The position numbers were made by a program, and so were the translations under genes. A DNA stretch of 55,460 nucleotides from Anthropogastromicrobium sp963626545. GTDB taxonomy: Bacteria; Bacillota; Clostridia; Lachnospirales; Lachnospiraceae. Below, in pieces: positions 50,909-55,460 of the stretch. The notes under the pieces are model-generated. The model was given only the letters and a program-made list of their open reading frames with translations. It had not been told where the DNA came from and did not search any database. The stretch lies in NCBI GenBank assembly GCA_963626545.1, contig CAVFYJ010000006.1, positions 1 through 55,460 on the forward strand, in the 5' to 3' direction. Positions within the stretch are counted from its first letter, which is position 1, and each line of letters begins with the position of its first letter.

Positions 50909-51802
50909 TTATATCACAATACGAACCTCGTCCGACTCCGGATTATATTCATAAACATGATTCGACAAAAACTCCGTGCTGACTGCATCTGTAAGATTTA
51001 CCTCCTCCACAATCGCCTTTAGCTGCATCGGAATGGTCTCTTGCGCATTTGTCTTTGCCAAAAGCAGCATTTCATGCACACTCGACGGTAAAATATAGTA
51101 GGCACCACCCAATCTTTGTGAGGCCTTTCGAAGTACACCTGGATATAACATCACCGATGCACCAAAGAATGCCCGATTATTGGACAGTGCAAAAAGATGC
51201 GGAAATTCAGACTGCTGAGGCTGCATTGGCACACCGATCAGCGCTTCTACACTATTTAAAGCCGGAGGAAAACGCCGCATCATCGTGGAAAGAGCCGTCT
51301 GGAATAAAATATCCTCTGTCACGTTCCAGATCCTGCAGTGATCATGATAGACAACGGCAGCGCCCATCATCCCCTCGTTTTCCTTTGTTCCCTCGAAAAC
51401 AAGCTGATAGACGACCGCAAAATCAAGAATGCGCCTGTGCGGAACAAGCTTTAAAAAGTCCTGATTGTTCTGGTAGGAAATCAGACGGATCGTCAGGCAG
51501 GCAGACGCACTCGTAAACTCAGTAAAAACCTCACCTTCTATCGTTTTATTCTGTGCCACCATGTCGAGTACATTCTTTAATTCTTTCTGGATGCTCTCGA
51601 GTGAATATCCATGCTGGTACATACGGTAAAACGGCGCCATATATATCAAAGGGGTTGTTCGCTTTCCTCTATGGTATAATGACACCGTTTTTATCTTTGC
51701 TGTATGTTTTTGTTCTGTTGTCTGTACCGTTACCTTCTCGTCAGCCGAGTAGGAAGACTGAAGACCTGCGGTAATTGTAAATAAAAATTGTTGATAATCC
51801 AT
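50909..51802 (-). CDS. DUF5688 family protein
   Basis: 297 residues, soluble, no signal. The pattern matches the DUF5688 proteins common in Lachnospiraceae: an N-terminal segment about the level of residues 40-65 (LYHRGKRTTPLIYMAPFYRMYQHG), LIGVPMQPQQSEFPHLFALSNNRAFFGASVMLYPGVLRKASQRLGGAYYILPSSVHEMLLL in the C-terminal half, and the closing PESDEVRIVI. The C-terminal half recalls zinc-peptidase-like DUF1444 proteins in layout but I see no HExxH. Function unknown. It lies downstream of tRNA-Arg on the same strand. Its start has GGAGGAGTAAT before the ATG. Confidence 0.8.
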   Translation of the reverse strand: MDYQQFLFTITAGLQSSYSADEKVTVQTTEQKHTAKIKTVSLYHRGKRTTPLIYMAPFYRMYQHGYSLESIQKELKNVLDMVAQNKTIEGEVFTEFTSASACLTIRLISYQNNQDFLKLVPHRRILDFAVVYQLVFEGTKENEGMMGAAVVYHDHCRIWNVTEDILFQTALSTMMRRFPPALNSVEALIGVPMQPQQSEFPHLFALSNNRAFFGASVMLYPGVLRKASQRLGGAYYILPSSVHEMLLLAKTNAQETIPMQLKAIVEEVNLTDAVSTEFLSNHVYEYNPESDEVRIVI

Positions 51803-51890
51803 ATTACTCCTCCGATTTTTAATCTTTTTTTCGGCTTTCCATGTATCGTGTAAGCCTTCATTTCAAAATCAGAAAAGCCGGATGAGAGAA

Positions 51891-51962
51891 TACGTCTGAT
51901 GGGAATCGAACCCACGCACACGGCTCCGGAGGCCATCGCTCTATCCACTGAGCTACAGACGT
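51891..51962 (-). tRNA. tRNA-Arg (anticodon CCG)
   Basis: 72 nt on the minus strand. Acceptor arms ACGTCTG / CAGACGT pair perfectly with discriminator A. D arm GCTC/GAGC, anticodon stem ATGGC/GCCGT around the loop CTCCGGA gives anticodon CCG (reads CGG), and T arm GTGGG-TTCGATT-CCCAT. CCA is not encoded. No integrase or duplicated 3' end lies next to it. Confidence 0.95.
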
Positions 51963-51989
51963 ATATGCTGACCTAAGCAGCATATTTTA

Positions 51990-52018
51990 TTTCTAATGTT
52001 CAAAAATCTCATTGTCAA
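51990..52018 (-). promoter_or_regulatory. Promoter of tRNA-Arg
   Basis: Minus strand consensus -35 TTGACA (52018-52013), 17-bp spacer, TAGAAA (51995-51990). A small inverted repeat TATGCTG/CAGCATA lies between it and the mature 5' end (about 51963-51984). Confidence 0.5.
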
Positions 52019-52071
52019 AAGTCGTTGCAGGCAAACCCACGCGAACCTTTGACTTTGAGACTCTGATAACA

Positions 52072-52629
52072 TTATACTCTGGACAGATACTCACCAGTTC
52101 TGGTATCGATCTTGATCACCTCACCGTTCTCTACGAACAGTGGAACCATTACCTGTGCACCAGTCTCAACGATAGCCGGCTTGGTAGCACCAGTAGCGGT
52201 ATTTCCCTTGAAGCCTGGCTCAGTCTCAGTGATCTGAAGCTCTACAAACAGCGGCGGCTCTACGGAGAATACGTTTCCATTATGGGAACATACCTTACAC
52301 ATCTCGTTCTCCTTAACGAACTTTAATGCGTCACCGATCAGCTCGTTTCCAAGTGCGATCTGCTCATAGGTATCGTTGTCCATGAAGTAATACAGATCTC
52401 CATCCTGATACAGATACTGCATATCCTTACGGTCAATTCTTGCCTCCGGGAACTTCTCGGTCGGACGGAAGGTCTTCTCAACTACTCCGCCATTCTTGAT
52501 ATCCTTTAACTTTGTACGAACAAATGCCGCACCCTTACCTGGCTTTACGTGCTGAAACTCAAGGATCTGATAGACAGTGCCTTCAATTTCCAAAGTCTTA
52601 CCATTTCTGAAATCACCAGCTGAAATCAT
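52072..52629 (-). CDS. efp: Elongation factor P
   Basis: 185 residues, three beta-barrel domains. It rescues ribosomes stalled at polyproline. Start MISAGDFRNGKTLEIEG, and the modification loop KPGKGAAFVRTKLK with Lys at the tip (about residue 32). C-terminal GFKGNTATGATKPAIVETGAQVMVPLFVENGEVIKIDTRTGEYLSRV is complete. The ATG at 52629 has AGGAGG eight nucleotides upstream; longer frames lack this. A promoter lies about 110 bases upstream. In Bacillus efp is next to spoIIIAA, but here it is 23 kb away. Confidence 0.97.
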   Translation of the reverse strand: MISAGDFRNGKTLEIEGTVYQILEFQHVKPGKGAAFVRTKLKDIKNGGVVEKTFRPTEKFPEARIDRKDMQYLYQDGDLYYFMDNDTYEQIALGNELIGDALKFVKENEMCKVCSHNGNVFSVEPPLFVELQITETEPGFKGNTATGATKPAIVETGAQVMVPLFVENGEVIKIDTRTGEYLSRV

Positions 52630-52739
52630 CTTTTTTCCTCCTGTAATGAGAATGAACGGCATCTTTCTGTACGATTGCACAGATGCCTATCGGTCTAACA
52701 AAACGCAAACGCCCATAAAATGGCGCTGCACACTGTAAT

Positions 52740-52768
52740 ATCATACAATAAAAAATTCAACTTTTCAA
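52740..52768 (-). promoter_or_regulatory. Sigma-A promoter of efp
   Basis: Minus strand TTGAAA (52768-52763), 17-bp spacer, TATGAT (52745-52740). The leader to the efp ATG is about 105 bases. Confidence 0.65.
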
Positions 52769-52832
52769 GTAGTATTTTTAAAACTATGAAAAAAAATTAA
52801 ATCAATCTGTCTTACCGCTATTTACGTAATGA

Positions 52833-53342
52833 TCATTGCCCCGTAAATTGTAACAAAATCTCTTTGGCCAGCTCACCCGGCGTTTTCTGGTCGACGTCTA
52901 GGATTGTATCCGCGGCGCTTACATAATGTTCCTCGCGCTGTGCCATCAGCGTGCGCACGCGTTCTTTGCTGTCATCACCTTGAAGAAGTGGACGCGTGGT
53001 ATCGCCCTTTAAGCGTACGAGGACCGTCTCTGGGCGAATTCGTAAATAGACGACCATGCCAAGCTTTTTCAGAAGCGCTCTATTTTCTGCACGCAGTGGC
53101 ATTCCACCCCCACAGGAAATCACAAACGGTTTGTCTTGTGCAAAAAGTGTCTCGAGTACTCTTGTCTCTGCCTCTCGAAAATAAGCTTCTCCCTTTTTTG
53201 CAAAAATATCGGAAATGCTCATCTTCTCACATGCTTCAATATAGGCATCGGTATCGATCAGCTCGAATCCATTCTTTGCAAGCTCTTTGCCTACTGTTGT
53301 CTTTCCAGCGCCCATAAAGCCGATTAAAATAATAGAACTCAT
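52833..53342 (-). CDS. aroK: Shikimate kinase
   Basis: 169 residues. It phosphorylates shikimate with ATP. P-loop GFMGAGKTTVGKELA (about residues 8-22), Asp in IDTDAYIE, the shikimate-binding FREAETRVLETL and GGGMPLRAENR (about 78-88), and the lid DTTRPLL. The start overlaps the end of yqeG by four bases (ATGA). Other aromatic genes are not in this operon; aroE is 2 kb downstream in a separate unit. Confidence 0.95.
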   Translation of the reverse strand: MSSIILIGFMGAGKTTVGKELAKNGFELIDTDAYIEACEKMSISDIFAKKGEAYFREAETRVLETLFAQDKPFVISCGGGMPLRAENRALLKKLGMVVYLRIRPETVLVRLKGDTTRPLLQGDDSKERVRTLMAQREEHYVSAADTILDVDQKTPGELAKEILLQFTGQ

Positions 53343-53854
53343 CGTTTTCCCCCTTTGTGACTGTTTCCCTCTCTGTGATAAAAGAACAATACAATTCGTT
53401 CCAGATAGCGCTTTAACACAATCTGGATTTCCTCTTTTGGATGGATTGGCTTTACCAGATACGTACGAATGCCCGCTCTGTTTGCCCCGTAGATGTCCGT
53501 AAAAATCTGATCACCGATAAAAATCGTCGTATCCGGTGTCGTGTGAATGCGTTTCATTCCCTCTTCGTAACCGTGTGCGGATGGCTTTCCTGCTTTATAA
53601 ATATAGTCACTTTCCACCGCCTTTGCAAACGGACTGACACGCGCTTCTTTGTTATTTGAAATGATACAGGTCTTTAACCCGATTCGGTGAAGTTCATCGA
53701 AGAGCTTTTTTGCCTGCGCAGTTGCTGGAGCGCCATGCACAACAAGCGTATTGTCCACATCGAACAGTACGCCTCGCACGCCATTGTCATATTCTTTTTG
53801 ATAATCAATCTGGTAGGCAGACGATGCCTCTGCCCATGGATACAATTTACTCAC
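53339..53854 (-). CDS. YqeG family HAD phosphatase
   Basis: 171 residues. HAD-IIIA motif I VLFDVDNTLV (about residues 29-38), motif II TCIISNN (about 62-68), a Lys in AGKPSAHG, and motif IV IFIGDQIFTDIYGANRAG (about 111-128). Relatives are phosphatases of unclear substrate, one studied as a phosphatidylglycerophosphate phosphatase in related groups; here the substrate is unproven. It overlaps nrdR upstream and aroK downstream by a few bases each, so three genes are translationally linked. Confidence 0.9.
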   Translation of the reverse strand: MSKLYPWAEASSAYQIDYQKEYDNGVRGVLFDVDNTLVVHGAPATAQAKKLFDELHRIGLKTCIISNNKEARVSPFAKAVESDYIYKAGKPSAHGYEEGMKRIHTTPDTTIFIGDQIFTDIYGANRAGIRTYLVKPIHPKEEIQIVLKRYLERIVLFFYHREGNSHKGGKR

Positions 53855-54315
53855 TGTTTCTTCTCTTTCTGAATCATATTTTTAAGCTCTTCCGCAAAAT
53901 TATTTAAATCGGTAAAAGAGCGATACACACTGGCAAAGCGCACATAAGCCACCTCGTCGAGTGTTTTTAACTTTTCCATCACCAGCTCGCCAATTGTCTG
54001 ACTGCTGACTTCCTTTTCATAATTATTAAAAATCGTAGTCTCAATATCATCTACCAGACGATTGACCGCATCCGTCGGAACCGGGCGCTTATGGCAGGCC
54101 ATAACAATGCCGGTCTTTAGCTTTTCTCTCGAATAGGTCTCTCTTGTCTGATCTTTCTTCACTACCATCAGCGGAAATACTTCAATCTTTTCATATGTTG
54201 TAAAACGCTTGTTGCACACCTCGCACATCCTACGCCTACGGATCGCAGTATTATCGTCAGAAGGCCTTGAATCAATTACTTTTGTTGTATCTTCTCCGCA
54301 AAACGGACACTTCAT
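53851..54315 (-). CDS. nrdR: Transcriptional repressor NrdR
   Basis: 154 residues. N-terminal zinc ribbon CPFC...CEVC (residues 3-34, with RRRRMCEVCNKRFTTYE) and an ATP-cone domain (PLMVVKKDQTRETYSREKLKTGIVMACHKRPV). NrdR represses ribonucleotide reductase genes according to ATP/dATP levels. The ATG at 54315 has GGAGG five nucleotides upstream. A good promoter is present. No nrd genes lie in this window. Confidence 0.96.
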   Translation of the reverse strand: MKCPFCGEDTTKVIDSRPSDDNTAIRRRRMCEVCNKRFTTYEKIEVFPLMVVKKDQTRETYSREKLKTGIVMACHKRPVPTDAVNRLVDDIETTIFNNYEKEVSSQTIGELVMEKLKTLDEVAYVRFASVYRSFTDLNNFAEELKNMIQKEKKQ

Positions 54316-54361
54316 TGCTGCCTCCATTCCTGCTGTCTGCCAGCATCCCTTTTATGCTATT

Positions 54362-54391
54362 ATTATAAAATAAAAGAGTATGTGAGGTCAA
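54362..54391 (-). promoter_or_regulatory. Promoter of nrdR-yqeG-aroK
   Basis: Minus strand TTGACC (54391-54386), 18-bp spacer, TATAAT (54367-54362), about 45 bases before the nrdR start. Confidence 0.65.
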
Positions 54392-54488
54392 GTTTTTTCT
54401 GAATTGTTTTCGATTTGATTTTGCCTTTTTGCTACTATTTGCGGACATTTATTTGCAAATTTTATTCACTAATTTCATTTGTAGAACA

Positions 54489-54746
54489 TCATTTTTCTTT
54501 GATCGGTTTTTCACCCTCTTCGATGTCTACCAAAATAATATCCGGTCCGATCTGTTTTACCTTACAAAATGGAATCCGAAATTCGGTATCTCGCCCAAAT
54601 AATCCGCAGATTTTTCCTGTTCCAGGTACAATCAGCTCGGTTATGTACCCGCTCTTACAGTCAAATTCAATGTCACACACATATCCAAGCCGCTTGCAGT
54701 CCTTGATATTAATTACTTCTCTCTGTCTTAAATCACAAATACGCAT
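54489..54746 (-). CDS. YlmC/YmxH family sporulation protein
   Basis: 85 residues, a PRC-barrel-like small protein. MRICDLRQREVINIKDCKRLGYVCDIEFDCKSGYITELIVPG and the closing IPFCKVKQIGPDIILVDI are typical of YlmC/YmxH. It is expressed in sporulation in Bacillus relatives, with no known biochemical role. The ATG at 54746 has GAGG seven nucleotides upstream. Both the ATG and the next codons lie in one arm of a 17-bp perfect inverted repeat (54737-54796). It follows prfC by about 55 bases. Confidence 0.9.
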   Translation of the reverse strand: MRICDLRQREVINIKDCKRLGYVCDIEFDCKSGYITELIVPGTGKICGLFGRDTEFRIPFCKVKQIGPDIILVDIEEGEKPIKEK

Positions 54747-54796
54747 ATACTGTCCTCGAAACACTTTCCTTTTCTCGGTACAGTATATGCGTATTT
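54737..54796 (-). promoter_or_regulatory. 17-bp perfect inverted repeat containing the YmxH-family start codon
   Basis: Positions 54780-54796 and 54737-54753 are exact reverse complements (minus-strand first arm AAATACGCATATACTGT). The loop (54754-54779) holds purine-rich ribosome-binding sequence, and GAGG ends at its 3' border. The start codon 54746-54744 is in the second arm. The prfC stop codon ends five nucleotides before the first arm. No T-run follows on either strand, so a terminator is unlikely. Confidence 0.75.
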
Positions 54797-54801
54797 AAAA
54801 C

Positions 54802-55460
54802 TTAGTGCTCGGTTCCAAACTCAGACAGCTTTAATTCCGGATTTCTCTCGAGTACCATCTGCGGACTCCAACTATTTGCAAACAACAAAAGCGGACGATC
54901 CTTCAGATCCTTGATACGCTTCATATCGGAGGTTCCATTGATCTTTGCCACATCAACGCTCTCCCAGTTCTCAATCCAGCGGATATACTCGTATGGCAGC
55001 GGATCCAGACGAATCTCAACATTGTACTCATTTTCCAAACGGAACTTCAAAACGTCAAACTGAAGCACGCCGACAACGCCGACAATGATCTCTTCCATTC
55101 CAGTATTGAACTCTTGGAAGATCTGAATTGCACCCTCGAGTGCGATCTGATTAATTCCCTTGATGAACTGCTTACGCTTCATGGTATCCATCTGGCGCAC
55201 TCTTGCAAAATGCTCCGGTGCGAAGGTCGGGATTCCGTCAAAGGTCAGATTGCCCATCTTCGGAGAACAGATGGTATCACCGATAGAGAAGATACCCGGG
55301 TCAAAAATACCGATAATATCGCCTGCATACGCTTCCTCTACGATGGTTCGCTCAGATGCCATCATCTGCTGCGGCTGGGTCAGACGAATCTTTCTGCCGC
55401 CCTGCACATGATTGACCTCCATGCCTGCCTCGAACTTACCGGAACAGATACGCATGAATG
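54802..55460 (-). CDS. prfC: Peptide chain release factor 3, C-terminal part
   Basis: The last ~219 codons; the gene runs off the window edge. RF3 is a GTPase that recycles RF1/RF2 from the ribosome. Seen here are domain II (MRICSGKFEAGMEVNHVQGGRKIRLTQPQQ, AYAGDIIGIFDPGIFSIGDTI) and domain III (FAPEHFARVRQMDTMKRKQFIKGINQIALEGAIQIFQE, GVVGVLQFDVLKFRLENEYNVEIRLDPLPYEYIRW), which separate it from EF-G and TypA. The GTPase domain is outside. The stop is followed after five bases by the long inverted repeat before the YmxH gene. Confidence 0.93.
   Translation of the reverse strand, partial: FMRICSGKFEAGMEVNHVQGGRKIRLTQPQQMMASERTIVEEAYAGDIIGIFDPGIFSIGDTICSPKMGNLTFDGIPTFAPEHFARVRQMDTMKRKQFIKGINQIALEGAIQIFQEFNTGMEEIIVGVVGVLQFDVLKFRLENEYNVEIRLDPLPYEYIRWIENWESVDVAKINGTSDMKRIKDLKDRPLLLFANSWSPQMVLERNPELKLSEFGTEH

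Noticed and set aside
51891..52040. Possible integration site at tRNA-Arg
   Set aside because: A nearby AACCCACGC resembles part of the tRNA, but it is only nine bases, and no integrase or phage gene is present.
1..55460. CRISPR arrays, insertion sequences, prophage or toxin-antitoxin genes
   Set aside because: I saw no regularly spaced repeats, transposase, integrase or paired small toxin genes on either strand.

Overview
The window is a stretch of chromosome from an endospore-forming, low-to-moderate GC member of the Firmicutes (Clostridia). Lachnospiraceae is the best fit. The reasons are the complete spoIIIAA-AH set, Spo0A, SpoIVB, YqfC/YqfD, GerW and a YmxH-type protein, the RemA-Gmk-RpoZ order, DUF2953 and DUF5688 proteins, and a cytoplasmic fucosidase that suggests a gut lifestyle. 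Nearly all genes lie on the minus strand, so operons read from high to low coordinates. Two 10-base N runs (44706-44715 and 47710-47719) show this is a draft assembly.

Layout. 1-7446 (minus): yicC-remA-gmk-rpoZ-rimO-pgsA, followed by lineage-specific unknowns, a DUF2953 protein, gerW and the start of a small membrane protein. A near-consensus promoter lies in front of yicC, back to back with the promoter of rqcH (plus strand, 7635-9383). 9491-9532 is a two-way terminator between rqcH and glgA. 9597-28649 (minus) holds glgA and then the classical Firmicutes sporulation/isoprenoid/repair block. In transcription order it is spoIIIAA-AB-AC-AD-AE-AF-AG-AH, asp23, nusB, xseA, xseB, ispA, dxs, tlyA, nadK, argR, recN, spoIVB, spo0A. 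asp23 has its own promoter and terminator inside this block.

28650-32888 is the main accessory segment, with signs of decay. It holds a deleted and frameshifted MATE-transporter remnant, an AraC regulator whose divergent target is reduced to a promoter and an eight-codon ORF, and an HD-phosphohydrolase N-terminal stub. It also holds one intact, unusual gene, an SGNH hydrolase fused to a beta-lactamase-like serine hydrolase.

32889-42405 (minus): rlmH, 5-formyl-THF cyclo-ligase, two FAD oxidoreductases, an unknown exported protein, a SpoVB-type flippase, then yqfC-yqfD-phoH-ybeY with a sigma-E-like promoter. 42583-44022 is an alpha-L-fucosidase with its own promoter. 44145-49745 is a MoxR / DUF58 / transglutaminase-DUF4129 cluster with an unknown acidic membrane-anchored protein upstream. 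49775-55460: aroE, a DUF5688 protein, tRNA-Arg(CCG), efp, aroK-yqeG-nrdR, a YmxH-family gene and the C-terminal part of prfC.

Most of the window is ordinary core genome. I do not see a clear new multi-gene system. The most interesting items are three genes whose start codon or first codons lie in one arm of a long perfect inverted repeat, with the ribosome-binding site in the loop and the upstream stop codon 5-22 nt before the other arm (small gene at 51, spoIVB, the YmxH gene). Next come the SGNH/serine-hydrolase fusion, a Spo0A-box-like site at the glgA promoter, and the decayed AraC locus.
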